From NCBI GenBank assembly GCA_002427885.1, contig DIZI01000016.1, positions 1 to 64,000 on the forward strand: a DNA stretch of 64,000 bases. The letters are read 5' to 3'. Both the position numbers and the translations under genes were made by a program. The stretch's first letter is position 1, and every line of letters begins with the position of its first letter. Below are positions 45,035 to 54,721 of this stretch, piece by piece. Origin of the DNA: Paludibacter sp. UBA6032 (GTDB taxonomy: Bacteria > Bacteroidota > Bacteroidia > Bacteroidales > Paludibacteraceae). Under the pieces are notes generated by a model, which was not told where the DNA came from, ran no database searches, and was given only the letters and a program-made list of their open reading frames with translations.

Positions 45035-46105
45035 TTATGCGTGTAATTTTTCAAATTCCTGCATGCAGGTTACGAGCGCCTGGACACTTTCAATCGGCAT
45101 GGCATTATAAATAGATGCCCGGAAACCACCAACAGAACGGTGACCTTTAATTCCATCCATTCCTGCAGCCTGAGCGAATTTTTGAAAATCAGCTTCTAAT
45201 TCCTGAAATTCGGGTTTCATAACAAAACAAATATTCATACGCGAACGGTCCTCTTTAACCGCTGTCCCAACAAACATTTTACTGTTATCTATTGCATTAT
45301 AAAGTAATTCAGCCTTGGCGATATTTTTCTTTTCCATTTCCACCAAACCGCCATTCGCTTTCAACCAACGCAAAGTTTCCATGGCACTGTAAATCGGCAA
45401 AACCGGAGGAGTATTAAACATAGATCCTTCAGCTATATGAGTTTTATAATTAAGCATAGTCGGAATATAGCGCGAAACTTTCCCAAGTAATTCATCCTTT
45501 ACTACTACGAAAGTTAAGCCGGCAGGAGCCAGATTTTTTTGAGCACCACCGTAAATCAAAGCATATTTAGAAACATCCATTGGACGGGAGAAAATATCGG
45601 AAGACATATCGGCAATCAAAGGCACCGGAGAATCCATATCAGTCAGTATTTCAGTCCCGTAAATGGTATTATTTGTTGTAATATGAAAATAATCGACATC
45701 AGTAGGAATAACAAAATTTTTAGGGATATAGTTATAATTTCTATCTTTAGAAGATGCAACCTCTACCGTTTCACCAAATCCTTTGGCTTCTTTCATGGCC
45801 TTATTAGCCCAAACACCGGTATTCAGATAAGCAGCTTTCTTTTCGAAGAAATTGAACGGAACCATACAAAATTGCATGCTGGCACCACCACCTAAGAATA
45901 GAACAGAGTAACCTTCGGGTATTGCTAATAATTCTTTGAAAAGGGCAACTGCCTCATCCATTACCGCTTGAAAATCTTTCGAACGGTGGCTGATCTCCAA
46001 AATAGATAATCCGGAACCATTAATTTCCAACACAGCCTGAGCCGTTTTTTCGATAACTTCGCGTGCTAAAATAGAAGGACCTGCACTAAAATTATGTTTT
46101 TTCAT
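45035..46105 (-). CDS. serC: Phosphoserine aminotransferase
   Basis: This encodes 356 residues. MKKHNFSAGPSILAREVIE is the family start, LFLGGGASMQFCMVPFNF follows, and the PLP lysine lies in IYGGAQKNLAPAGLTFVVV. It converts 3-phosphohydroxypyruvate and glutamate to phosphoserine and 2-oxoglutarate. It is first in the serCA operon, with a perfect -7 element TACTTTTG at 46165-46158 and a leader of about 50 nt. Confidence 0.95.
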   Translation of the reverse strand: MKKHNFSAGPSILAREVIEKTAQAVLEINGSGLSILEISHRSKDFQAVMDEAVALFKELLAIPEGYSVLFLGGGASMQFCMVPFNFFEKKAAYLNTGVWANKAMKEAKGFGETVEVASSKDRNYNYIPKNFVIPTDVDYFHITTNNTIYGTEILTDMDSPVPLIADMSSDIFSRPMDVSKYALIYGGAQKNLAPAGLTFVVVKDELLGKVSRYIPTMLNYKTHIAEGSMFNTPPVLPIYSAMETLRWLKANGGLVEMEKKNIAKAELLYNAIDNSKMFVGTAVKEDRSRMNICFVMKPEFQELEADFQKFAQAAGMDGIKGHRSVGGFRASIYNAMPIESVQALVTCMQEFEKLHA

Positions 46106-46304
46106 ACACTTATAATTTATATTTGTTTGATAGTTTTATGCTCAAAAAATGGAAGCACAAAAGTACTATTTTTTTTAGTTTCATCCACCAAAAAATGTGT
46201 TTTTATGTTGTTTCAAAACATAAAATTCATACTCATACATTTATTCAACCGAAAATGCATTTTAATGCAAAATAAATGACACAGAATAGGTTAGAATGTG
46301 CAAA

Positions 46305-48917
46305 TTATTTCCCTGTAATAATCCGTTTTACTTCATTCAACTTGTTCAACGCCTCCAGTGGAGTCAGATTATTGACATCCAAATTCATAATTTCATCCCG
46401 GATTTGTTCCAGCACCGGATCATCCAGTTTAAAGAAACTCAATTGGTATCCTTCACGGTTCCCGGCAATTTCACCAATTGGTTTAGCAATACCGGATTGG
46501 CGGTTATCGGTTTCCAGTTGTTGCAGAATTTGTTCTGCACGTTTCACGATGCTTTGCGGCATACCGGCCATTTTTGCCACATGAATACCAAAACTGTGTT
46601 CACTTCCGCCTTTAATAAGTTTACGTAGGAAAATCACTTTTTTATCCACTTCTTTTACAGACACATTATAATTTTTAATGCGGTGGAACGATTTCTCCAT
46701 TTCGTTCAACTCGTGATAGTGCGTGGCAAAAAGTGTTTTGGCTTTGCAGTTCGGGTGTTCGTGTATGTATTCCACAATGGCCCAGGCAATAGAAATGCCA
46801 TCGTAGGTACTGGTTCCACGGCCCAGTTCATCGAAAAGAATCAAACTGCGATTCGAAAGATTATTTAAAATACTGGCGGCTTCGTTCATTTCCACCATAA
46901 AAGTGGATTCACCCTGCGATATATTGTCGCTGGCACCTACCCGGGTGAAAATTTTATCTACCACTCCAATTTTAGCGCTTTCCACCGGTACGAAACATCC
47001 GATTTGAGCCATCAAAGTGATCAGGGCAGTTTGCCGGAGTAAAGCCGATTTACCGGACATATTTGGACCGGTAATGATAATAATTTGCTGCGAATCATTA
47101 TCCAGATACACGTCATTCGCAATATAGGTTTCGCCCATCGGGAGTTGTTTTTCGATCACGGGGTGACGACCTTGCTTTATTTCCAGTACATCGGTGTCGG
47201 TAATCTCCGGACGAACGTATTTATTCTCGGCAGAAACCTTCGTAAAGGATAGCAGGCAATCGAGTTGCGCAATCAGATTGGAATCCAACTGAATTGCAGT
47301 AATATAATCAATCAAACTCAAGACCAGTTCGTTGAAAAGCCGGGTTTCAATTGCAAGTATTTTTTCTTCTGCACCCAGAATTTTCTCTTCGTACACTTTC
47401 AGTTCCTGCGTAATATAGCGTTCGGCATTTACCAACGTTTGTTTGCGAATCCAGGTTTCAGGTACTTTGTCCTTGTGCATGTTCCGCACTTCGATATAAT
47501 ACCCGAAAACATTATTAAAACTGATTTTCAAGCTTGGAATACCTGTTGCCGCACTTTCACGTTCCTGAATTTGTTGCAAGAAATCTTTTCCTGAAAAAGC
47601 CAGTTGACGTAACTCATCCAAATCGGCATCGACGTGAGGTTTTATCACAGCGCCACGATTAATCATAGTGGGCGGATCATTGGAAATTTCCTTTTCAATT
47701 TTGTCCGAAATCACCGCGCAGGCATTGAGCTGGTCGGCAATTTTCTTCAGAGTCACATTATCAGTTTCCAAACAGGCTTGTTTTATCGGCTCGATGGCTT
47801 TGAGTGCAACTTTAAGTTGAAGAACTTCGCGCGGATTGATACGACCCACAGCTACTTTTGAAATAATTCGTTCCAAATCACCAATTAAAGCAATATCTTG
47901 TTCCAATAATAATCTTAATTCCGGATTTTTGAAAAAATACTCCACCACACTCAGGCGTTCGTTGATCGGTTTCACATCTTTCAACGGGAAAGCTATCCAG
48001 CGTTTCAGCATACGGGCACCCATTGGACTGATTGTTTTATCAATTACATCCAACAGTGTTCTGGCTCCTTCGTTTATCGAGCCGTACAATTCAAGATTGC
48101 GAACCGTAAAACGGTCAAGCCACACATAGCGTTCTTCTTCAATGCGCGAGAGTTGGGTAATATGACCCGTTTGCTGGTGATGCGTCTGATCCAGATAATG
48201 TAAAATAGAACCGGCTGCCACTACTCCATTCGGCAAATTATCGACTCCAAATCCTTTCAGAGTCTTGGTTTCAAAATGTTTGAGTAACCTTTCGTTAGCC
48301 GAATCAGGCGTATATGCCCAGTCTTCGAGGGCGTAAGTGAAGAATTTAGTCCCGAATAAAGCTTCAAAATCCTTCCGTTTACTTCTGTCAAACAGTACTT
48401 CTTTGGGACTGAAACTACTTAAAAGCTTATCGGCGTATTCGGCAGTACCTTCAGCTACCAGAAACTCACCGGTAGAAATATCAAGAAATGAAATACCCAC
48501 CTGGTTTTTATTCAGATAAACACTTGCCAAAAACGTATTTTCTTTGTGATTCAGCGTCGTATCACTATACGAAACCCCGGGCGTAACCAACTCCGTAACA
48601 CCGCGTTTTACAATTTTCTTAGTCAATTTAGGGTCTTCCAACTGGTCGCATATAGCTACACGCATCCCGGCTCGTACCAGTTTTGGCAAATAGGTATCCA
48701 AAGCATGATGCGGAAAACCGGCCAGTTCAATGGTCTTTCCGGAGCCATTCGCACGTTTTGTAAGTGTAATTCCCAAAATTTGCGAAGCTTTTATAGCATC
48801 TGTAGAAAATGTTTCGTAGAAATCACCGCAACGAAAGAGCAAAATTGCATCGGGATGCTTTGCTTTAATTTCGTTGAATTGTTTCATCATCGGCGTTTCT
48901 ACTATATCGTTGGTCAT
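46305..48917 (-). CDS. mutS: DNA mismatch repair protein MutS
   Basis: This encodes 870 residues. The mismatch-binding domain has FRCGDFYETF (the conserved F-x-E) near the N-terminus. The ATPase domain has Walker A GPNMSGKS, TFMVEMNEAASIL, LFDELGRGTSTYDG and ATHYHEL. Full length for MutS1. It recognises mismatches and starts repair. It is a single gene; the next gene downstream, serC, has its own promoter. Confidence 0.97.
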   Translation of the reverse strand: MTNDIVETPMMKQFNEIKAKHPDAILLFRCGDFYETFSTDAIKASQILGITLTKRANGSGKTIELAGFPHHALDTYLPKLVRAGMRVAICDQLEDPKLTKKIVKRGVTELVTPGVSYSDTTLNHKENTFLASVYLNKNQVGISFLDISTGEFLVAEGTAEYADKLLSSFSPKEVLFDRSKRKDFEALFGTKFFTYALEDWAYTPDSANERLLKHFETKTLKGFGVDNLPNGVVAAGSILHYLDQTHHQQTGHITQLSRIEEERYVWLDRFTVRNLELYGSINEGARTLLDVIDKTISPMGARMLKRWIAFPLKDVKPINERLSVVEYFFKNPELRLLLEQDIALIGDLERIISKVAVGRINPREVLQLKVALKAIEPIKQACLETDNVTLKKIADQLNACAVISDKIEKEISNDPPTMINRGAVIKPHVDADLDELRQLAFSGKDFLQQIQERESAATGIPSLKISFNNVFGYYIEVRNMHKDKVPETWIRKQTLVNAERYITQELKVYEEKILGAEEKILAIETRLFNELVLSLIDYITAIQLDSNLIAQLDCLLSFTKVSAENKYVRPEITDTDVLEIKQGRHPVIEKQLPMGETYIANDVYLDNDSQQIIIITGPNMSGKSALLRQTALITLMAQIGCFVPVESAKIGVVDKIFTRVGASDNISQGESTFMVEMNEAASILNNLSNRSLILFDELGRGTSTYDGISIAWAIVEYIHEHPNCKAKTLFATHYHELNEMEKSFHRIKNYNVSVKEVDKKVIFLRKLIKGGSEHSFGIHVAKMAGMPQSIVKRAEQILQQLETDNRQSGIAKPIGEIAGNREGYQLSFFKLDDPVLEQIRDEIMNLDVNNLTPLEALNKLNEVKRIITGK

Positions 48918-48994
48918 AATATTAACATATAAGAACTCTCAATCATTAAATGGGATTGAGAGTGGTTAGCAAGAATTTACTATAAAAGGAAAAA

Positions 48995-49025
48995 ACATCT
49001 CAAAAGTTCAACTTTTGAGAAATGT
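48995..49025 (-). terminator. Terminator of the 50233-49103 gene
   Basis: TCTCAAAAGTT and AACTTTTGAGA form a perfect stem around one base, extended by ACAT/ATGT, with six T following on the minus strand. A second hairpin (CTCTCAATC/GATTGAGAG, 48937-48963) lies closer to mutS. Confidence 0.8.
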
Positions 49026-49102
49026 CTGTAAAATTTATGTGTCGAAACAAACTTTCTTTCCCGAAATAAATTCAAAATTTAAGGTGTGAAGTTAAGATTG
49101 AA

Positions 49103-50233
49103 TCAAATGGTTACAAACAATCCGCCTATCGCCTCAGTCATACGCGACCAGTGAAATTTCTGCTTTTCGACAAGAATATTTTCGATCATTTTCTCCGCTC
49201 TATTGTTTATATAAAAGTCTACCATCGCGTTTGCAATCTGAACTGGCTCTACTTCAGTCACATATCCCACCTTGCCATCAGGAATTGTTTCGGCAAGTCC
49301 TCCAACATTAGTTACTAACATCGGCGTATTAAAATGGTAAGCAATTTGGCTAACTCCACTTTGAGTGGCAGTTCGATAGGGTTGTGCAACCAGGTCGGCA
49401 ATACTGAAATAGTTTCGCACCTCACTGTCGGGAATAAATACAGTCCGTAATTCGACCAAACCTTCCAATTTCAATTTAATAATCAAATCCAGATAAGGCT
49501 GTGGGTTTTCGTAAAACTCACCGGCAATAATCAGTCGAACAGGAAATTGCCTCAACCTCTCATCGGCAAAAGCCTCAAGCAAAAGATCCAGGCCCTTGTA
49601 ATGGCGGATAAATCCAAAAAACAAGATATAATTTTTTTGTTCGTTAAGTCCCAGTTTTAAAGCAGCATCTTTTTTCATTAACGGATCACCGTAATGATCA
49701 TATATAGGATGTGGAGATACAGCCTTCGGTTTATTCGTTTTATCAAACTGGTTAATATCTGCAACCACAGATTCAGTCATGGCAACAAAGCCATCCATTG
49801 CATTGACAAAATACCGGGGAAAAATTCGATCGAGAATAGTTTTTTCATGTGGAATCATATTATGAATCATTCCCACCATTTTAGTTTTGGTTGACCGGGC
49901 TTGCCGGGCTATAGTTCCGAAACACGGTGCCATGAATGCCATCCAATAACAGAAGATAACTATGTCGGGTGATTTCTCCTTTATTTCACGTCCTACATTA
50001 ATCCAGTTCAAGGGATTAATGGCATTTATCCTCCGTGTGATTTTCAAATCGCCGGGAACAGGTTCGGTTGAATATTGGGTACTTCCGGGAAACAGGAAAG
50101 AAGGATATTGAAGTTTAAACGTAATGATTTCCACATCGTTTCCTTGCTTAGCGTATTCTCGAGCCAATCGCTCATTGTAAGCGGCTAATCCACCGCGATA
50201 AGGAAAAGCAGTTCCAACAATAACTATTTTCAT
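49103..50233 (-). CDS. Glycosyltransferase family 4 (GT-B)
   Basis: This encodes 376 residues. The N-terminus VIVGTAFPYRGGLAAYNERLAREY is the acceptor-side glycine loop. The donor side has FFGFIRHYKGLDLLLEA and QSGVSQIAYHFNTPMLVTNVGGLAETI, where the usual E-x7-E is partly replaced by Q-S-G-V-S. It probably adds a sugar to a cell-surface glycan. Not in an operon with other glycan genes; it stands alone between two terminators. Confidence 0.85.
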   Translation of the reverse strand: MKIVIVGTAFPYRGGLAAYNERLAREYAKQGNDVEIITFKLQYPSFLFPGSTQYSTEPVPGDLKITRRINAINPLNWINVGREIKEKSPDIVIFCYWMAFMAPCFGTIARQARSTKTKMVGMIHNMIPHEKTILDRIFPRYFVNAMDGFVAMTESVVADINQFDKTNKPKAVSPHPIYDHYGDPLMKKDAALKLGLNEQKNYILFFGFIRHYKGLDLLLEAFADERLRQFPVRLIIAGEFYENPQPYLDLIIKLKLEGLVELRTVFIPDSEVRNYFSIADLVAQPYRTATQSGVSQIAYHFNTPMLVTNVGGLAETIPDGKVGYVTEVEPVQIANAMVDFYINNRAEKMIENILVEKQKFHWSRMTEAIGGLFVTI

Positions 50234-50561
50234 ACTAAATATATTTTCAGTTGTCTCCTGAATATTTGCTTATAGAAACATGTACAAAGCTCATGTTCAG
50301 GATATTTACAAATAAATTATTCTACATAAAATTTACAAATTAAATTTTATGTTTATATCATGCAAAAGTACTAAATAATTCAGGGTGTTGCCTTTTTTTC
50401 AAACAATTTTTTCTTTTCGAAAAAGAGAATAAGACCGAATGATTCAATAAAAAAACAAGTTATTTTCGAATTTATTTATTTTTTGACCTAAAAATTTTAT
50501 TTGTCGGCGAAAATTGACTTAATTTGCTGTCTGAAATTTGAACAAATAAATATACGTGGCT

Positions 50562-50732
50562 ATGAAAGAATTTTTGAAATACCTCGGTTCCATTCTTATT
50601 TTAGTAGGAGTAGCATTATTAGCATTTTATTATTTCGGCAAAATGCCATCGAATATGATTCTGGCCTCAGCCGGTATTATTATGGTTATTGGTTTTATCA
50701 CACATATCGTTATTAACAAACGTATTGATTAG
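50562..50732 (+). CDS. Small two-helix membrane protein
   Basis: This encodes 56 residues (MKEFLKYLGSILILVGVALL at the start). Two membrane helices are clear, about 7-25 and 32-50 (MILASAGIIMVIGFITHIV), separated by the short loop GKMPSN. Similar short two-helix proteins are common in Bacteroidota, but I know no function. The frame is short but has good codon character, an ATG and a terminator 20 bp downstream. Confidence 0.7.
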   Translation: MKEFLKYLGSILILVGVALLAFYYFGKMPSNMILASAGIIMVIGFITHIVINKRID

Positions 50733-50748
50733 GTACGGGTTAAACTTA

Positions 50749-50789
50749 TCAAAAAAAAGGATGTCATTTATGGCATCCTTTTTTTTGAT
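50749..50789. terminator. Bidirectional terminator
   Basis: AAAAAAAAGGATG and CATCCTTTTTTTT flank a loop of about 10 nt. T-runs exist on both strands, serving the small gene at 50562-50732 and the convergent gene ending at 50803. Confidence 0.85.
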
Positions 50790-50802
50790 AACCCATAATT
50801 AA

Positions 50803-51885
50803 TTAAAATGAAAAATATAGACCGCCGTATAGACTATCAGTAAACTTACTAAATATCGGTTCTGTACTAAATCGGTCAAATGGCATGACTGCATTATTTA
50901 TTGCTAATTCAAAATCGTAATTCAATGTTAAATATATATTTTTTGACAATTTTAGCATACAGCCCGGAGATAAAGTTAGTGTGGAAAACAAATTTACAAT
51001 AGAATAATTATAAAAATTTAATCCGAAGGCAAACCTGGGTCTGAAAATTCCTTTGGGATATAAGTATTCAACCTGGAAAGGTATTTTCGTAAATGCTGAT
51101 ATAATTCCTGATTCCGGGCTACTTAAAAAAATTAATCCTGTTTTAAAATAAAACCTTTCATCTTCCCGAGGCATCCAAATATGTCCGACCACTCCAACCT
51201 GGATTTTATTTAATTTATAATCGGAATGGTTTATACTTGTTAAAAATAATCCGCCAACCAATTCAGGATTAATTTTAAACGTCGGTATTTTTTTCTCATA
51301 AGTTATACATTTCTCCCCATCACAAACGGCATAATGATAATCGGTTGCTAACTTAATTAAGTTTTTATGATCCGGTTTCTTTATACTTTGAATTTCATCT
51401 GCCAGTTTTGGAGCATCCTGCATATAATAGGTCAGCAATCCAATGTGATTCGTTGATGCATATGAGTATTTTACATTATTTTCCATTTTGACCCCCTCAG
51501 AATAGGGTAATTCGGCTAACGGGACATTCTCTTTATCAAAAAAATAATAACTGTCAATTCCTTTTTTCAAATAGTAAACATTAAATTTACCTTTAATAAG
51601 AAACTCCAAAAAAACATCATTCCCATCAACCTTTTTTGAAACAAAGAACTTACTATCATTGAAACGAAAACCAAAAATCTGACCCGGATAAAAATGGTGA
51701 ACAGTATCGGTTGAACTTGCACGATACGAACAGATTTTACTGAGCGAAATATCATTTTGATAATCAACTTCCCCAAACAAGGTATCTTTTTCATTTTTAA
51801 GAATATACCCGGGCCTGAAATCTGTTTGTGCCTTCAAAACAACTATTACAAAGAATGCGATCAGAATTAGTATTAAACGCTTCAT
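50803..51885 (-). CDS. Putative outer membrane beta-barrel protein of unknown function
   Basis: This encodes 360 residues with a signal peptide (1-19, VVLKAQ). The N-terminal third (DFRPGYILKNEKDTLFGEVDY) resembles a domain seen at the start of many Bacteroidota envelope proteins of unknown role. The last 160 residues look like a small barrel (FRPRFAFGLNFYNYS, NIYLTLNYDFELAI) ending in the aromatic residue of YGGLYFSF. Two cysteines (CDGEKC) may form a disulfide. No partner genes are adjacent. Confidence 0.65.
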   Translation of the reverse strand: MKRLILILIAFFVIVVLKAQTDFRPGYILKNEKDTLFGEVDYQNDISLSKICSYRASSTDTVHHFYPGQIFGFRFNDSKFFVSKKVDGNDVFLEFLIKGKFNVYYLKKGIDSYYFFDKENVPLAELPYSEGVKMENNVKYSYASTNHIGLLTYYMQDAPKLADEIQSIKKPDHKNLIKLATDYHYAVCDGEKCITYEKKIPTFKINPELVGGLFLTSINHSDYKLNKIQVGVVGHIWMPREDERFYFKTGLIFLSSPESGIISAFTKIPFQVEYLYPKGIFRPRFAFGLNFYNYSIVNLFSTLTLSPGCMLKLSKNIYLTLNYDFELAINNAVMPFDRFSTEPIFSKFTDSLYGGLYFSF

Positions 51886-51962
51886 ATAAAAATTTATCTT
51901 TTAAATATAAATAATTGGTCAAAGATATATATTTACATTTAACTTAACAATAAAATCGTATA

Positions 51963-52568
51963 CTATTTTAAACTGCAAAAAAAAGTTACCAGAAATGGAA
52001 CGGAAAAATCCATAATAAATCCCTGATAAATGGAGATAATGGCAAATTCTTTTCCTGAATTTCGGACGATCACCGGGAAGGTAGTATCCATGGTGGTTGC
52101 TCCTCCCGCAGAAATGGGAGCCAGTTTGCCAAAATACTTCACCATCCACGGAGCAAAAAGCAACGTTATAATTTCACGCATGATATTAGAAAGAAGGGCA
52201 ATAGTTCCTAATTCAACCCCTTTGTATTGTGTTATCAGAATACTGGATAGCGAATAGTATCCAAAGCCGGAACCAACAGCCAAACAATCGGCTAAACTGC
52301 GGTCATTCAGAAAAAAACCAACTGTAATCACGCCCAGCCACGTTCCCAATATAGTCATAAGTGGCAAAAAAATGAGCCTTGGATTCAAACTTCGAAACTG
52401 CCGGAATGAATTCGGATCGTTACCAATGCTTATTCCAACTGAAAACATTAGCGCACACAGCACATAAAAGCTGGTATTATATTGTAGAATATCGGAGGGA
52501 AACAAGCGGAAAATACCAAGGAGCAGTCCGGTTGCAAAAAACGAAAGTATAATCAGACTCCCTTTCAT
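51963..52568 (-). CDS. lysO: LysO-family lysine exporter, C-terminal part
   Basis: This encodes 201 residues with about five membrane helices and matches the main part of LysO (DUF340), with SVGISIGNDPNSFRQF, GSGFGYYSLSSILIT and SAGGATTMDTTFPVIV. In E. coli LysO is one protein of about 300 residues; here it is split into two overlapping genes. Together the two products should export lysine or toxic analogues such as thialysine. Confidence 0.85.
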   Translation of the reverse strand: MKGSLIILSFFATGLLLGIFRLFPSDILQYNTSFYVLCALMFSVGISIGNDPNSFRQFRSLNPRLIFLPLMTILGTWLGVITVGFFLNDRSLADCLAVGSGFGYYSLSSILITQYKGVELGTIALLSNIMREIITLLFAPWMVKYFGKLAPISAGGATTMDTTFPVIVRNSGKEFAIISIYQGFIMDFSVPFLVTFFCSLK

Positions 52569-52840
52569 TTGCTTAATGATTTATTTCGGACGGACAACCA
52601 AAGCAACCAGGCTGCAATAATGCTTCCCAATGTTCCGCCGACTGCCAACAAAAAAGCTTCAAAACCCAATTTGGCAAACTGTCTGACAACCGTTTCGTTA
52701 GCACCCACTTCTAATCCGAGAAGAAACAATAAAAGCCAGATAAGCGCCAAAATAATTTTATGAATAGAACGTATTTTTTGTTGGCGAAAAAAATAACCAA
52801 CGGCAATTCCGGCAAGCATACAGCCAATGACGATAAACAT
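52565..52840 (-). CDS. LysO-family lysine exporter, N-terminal part
   Basis: This encodes about 91 residues from MFIVIGCMLAGIAVGYFF, with three membrane helices and LALIWLLLFLLGLEVGANETVV, the usual LysO N-terminal motif. A TTG eight codons upstream overlaps the -7 element (TATCTTTG, 52869-52862) and is rejected; the ATG leaves a leader of about 18 nt. Its stop overlaps the start of the C-terminal part by 4 bp, so the halves are translated together. Confidence 0.82.
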   Translation of the reverse strand: MFIVIGCMLAGIAVGYFFRQQKIRSIHKIILALIWLLLFLLGLEVGANETVVRQFAKLGFEAFLLAVGGTLGSIIAAWLLWLSVRNKSLSK

Positions 52841-52861
52841 GGTTTGTGGTTTTAGTGAATG

Positions 52862-52961
52862 CAAAGATAAAGGAAAACTACTAATATGCTAATGTGATAA
52901 TTTATCAATAAAAAAACTGGCCGCAAACTCACTGAAAAATGCCAAAAAATGAGTAATTTTG
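52862..52961. promoter_or_regulatory. Divergent promoters of lysO and gpmI
   Basis: TATCTTTG on the minus strand (52869-52862) serves the lysO pair and TAATTTTG on the plus strand (52954-52961) serves gpmI. Both match TAnnTTTG exactly. Confidence 0.65.
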
Positions 52962-53017
52962 CGGCTTCAAAAAATAAATGTATTAGTTTGAGCTAAAAAA
53001 TTAATTTACAAAATAAT

Positions 53018-54547
53018 ATGAGCAAAAAAGCATTACTAATGATTTTGGATGGCTGGGGTATTGGAAATCATTCTCACTCTGATGTCATCTACAGTACACC
53101 AACACCTTATCTGGATTCACTGTTGGCTAATTATCCAAATTCTCAACTTTTAGCATCAGGAGAAGATGTTGGTTTACCTGACGGTCAAATGGGTAACTCG
53201 GAAGTAGGACATTTAAACATCGGTGCCGGACGCGTAGTTTATCAGGATCTGGTGAAAATCAATATTGCCTGCCGTGATAACAGCATCACGAAAAATCCCG
53301 GAATTATCAGTGCATACTCTTATGCCCGCGAGAACAAAAAGAAAATTCATTTTTTAGGATTGGTTTCGGATGGTGGCGTTCACAGTTCGTTGGATCATTT
53401 ATTTAAATTATGTGATATTGCCAAAGAATATGGTGTAGAAGATGCTTTTGTTCATTGCTTTATGGACGGTCGCGATACGGATCCACGCAGCGGGAAAGGA
53501 TTTATCGAACAATTAGCGGCACATACAGCAAAAACAAATACCAAAATAGCTTCGATTATCGGTCGTTATTATGCTATGGATCGTGACAAACGTTGGGATC
53601 GTGTAAAAAAATCGTACGATTTATTGGTGAATGGAATTGGTGAAACTTCAACCGATTTGGTTGCTTCCATGCAAGCTTCGTATGATGCTGGAGTAACCGA
53701 CGAATTTATCAACCCGATTGTTGCAGTGGATGCTACCGGAAAACCGTTGGCAAAAATTGAGGCCGGTGACGTGATCATTTTCTTCAATTATCGCAACGAC
53801 CGTGCGAAAGAATTGACAGTGGTTCTTACCCAGACAGATATGCCCGAAGAGGGAATGCATACCATTCCGTTGGAATATTATTGCATGACTCCTTATGATT
53901 CCTCGTATAAAGGATTGCATATTTTGTTCGATAAAGACAACGTTCAGAATACACTCGGCGAATATATTTCAAACCTGAGAATGAAACAATTGCGAATAGC
54001 CGAAACGGAGAAGTTTGCACATGTTACATTCTTTTTCTCGGGAGGTCGCGAAAGCGAATTTGATGGTGAAGAAAGAATTCTGGTTGCATCGCCAAAAGTA
54101 GCAACTTACGATCTTCAACCGGAAATGAGTGCACCGGAAGTGGCTGATAAATTAGTTGCAGCATTGAATACAAAGAAATTTGATTTCATTGCGTTGAACT
54201 TTGCAAATGGCGACATGGTTGGACATACAGGTATTTACGAAGCTATTCAAAAGGCTGTTATAACAGTTGACAATTGTGTAAAAGAAGTAGTAGAAACAGC
54301 TAAAGCCAACGATTACGAGGTAATTATCATTGCCGACCACGGAAATGCCGATTATGCTGAAAATGCCGATGGATCAGCAAATACAGCACATTCATTGAAC
54401 CCTGTGCCATTTATTTATGTTACAGCAAATAAAAATGCAAAAGTTGAAAACGGCATTTTGGCTGATGTGGCTCCCTCAATTTGTCAGATTCTGGATATTG
54501 AACAACCAAAGGAAATGACCGGACACGGACTTATTATTAATTCATAA
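53018..54547 (+). CDS. gpmI: 2,3-bisphosphoglycerate-independent phosphoglycerate mutase
   Basis: This encodes 509 residues. The alkaline-phosphatase-type core shows LMILDGWGIG, catalytic Ser61 in GQMGNSEVGHLNIGAGR, and metal ligands in VHCFMDGRDTDP, RYYAMDRDKRWDR, NFANGDMVGHTG and IIIADHGNADYA. It converts 3- to 2-phosphoglycerate in glycolysis. Full length, transcribed alone, with a terminator after it. Confidence 0.96.
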   Translation: MSKKALLMILDGWGIGNHSHSDVIYSTPTPYLDSLLANYPNSQLLASGEDVGLPDGQMGNSEVGHLNIGAGRVVYQDLVKINIACRDNSITKNPGIISAYSYARENKKKIHFLGLVSDGGVHSSLDHLFKLCDIAKEYGVEDAFVHCFMDGRDTDPRSGKGFIEQLAAHTAKTNTKIASIIGRYYAMDRDKRWDRVKKSYDLLVNGIGETSTDLVASMQASYDAGVTDEFINPIVAVDATGKPLAKIEAGDVIIFFNYRNDRAKELTVVLTQTDMPEEGMHTIPLEYYCMTPYDSSYKGLHILFDKDNVQNTLGEYISNLRMKQLRIAETEKFAHVTFFFSGGRESEFDGEERILVASPKVATYDLQPEMSAPEVADKLVAALNTKKFDFIALNFANGDMVGHTGIYEAIQKAVITVDNCVKEVVETAKANDYEVIIIADHGNADYAENADGSANTAHSLNPVPFIYVTANKNAKVENGILADVAPSICQILDIEQPKEMTGHGLIINS

Positions 54548-54570
54548 TTTACAATGCATAATGCATAATT

Positions 54571-54606
54571 AAGACGCTGTAGATTTTTCTACAGCGTCTT
54601 TTTTTT
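54571..54606 (+). terminator. Terminator after gpmI
   Basis: AAGACGCTGTAGA and TCTACAGCGTCTT form a 13-bp stem around a short T-rich loop, followed by eight T. Confidence 0.88.
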
Positions 54607-54650
54607 AATCAATATTTCATGCACAAAATGCAAATATTCCGCATCAACTC

Positions 54651-54701
54651 AAAATTATAAATTATGAATTATAAATTATGAATTGATTATCATTATCTTT
54701 G
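54651..54701 (+). promoter_or_regulatory. metH promoter preceded by short tandem repeat
   Basis: AAATTATGAATTAT-type units repeat about three times from 54651 to 54685, then TATCTTTG (54694-54701), a perfect -7 element, gives a leader of about 17 nt to the metH ATG at 54722. Confidence 0.6.
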
Positions 54702-54721
54702 CATCTCAAAACAAAAAAACA

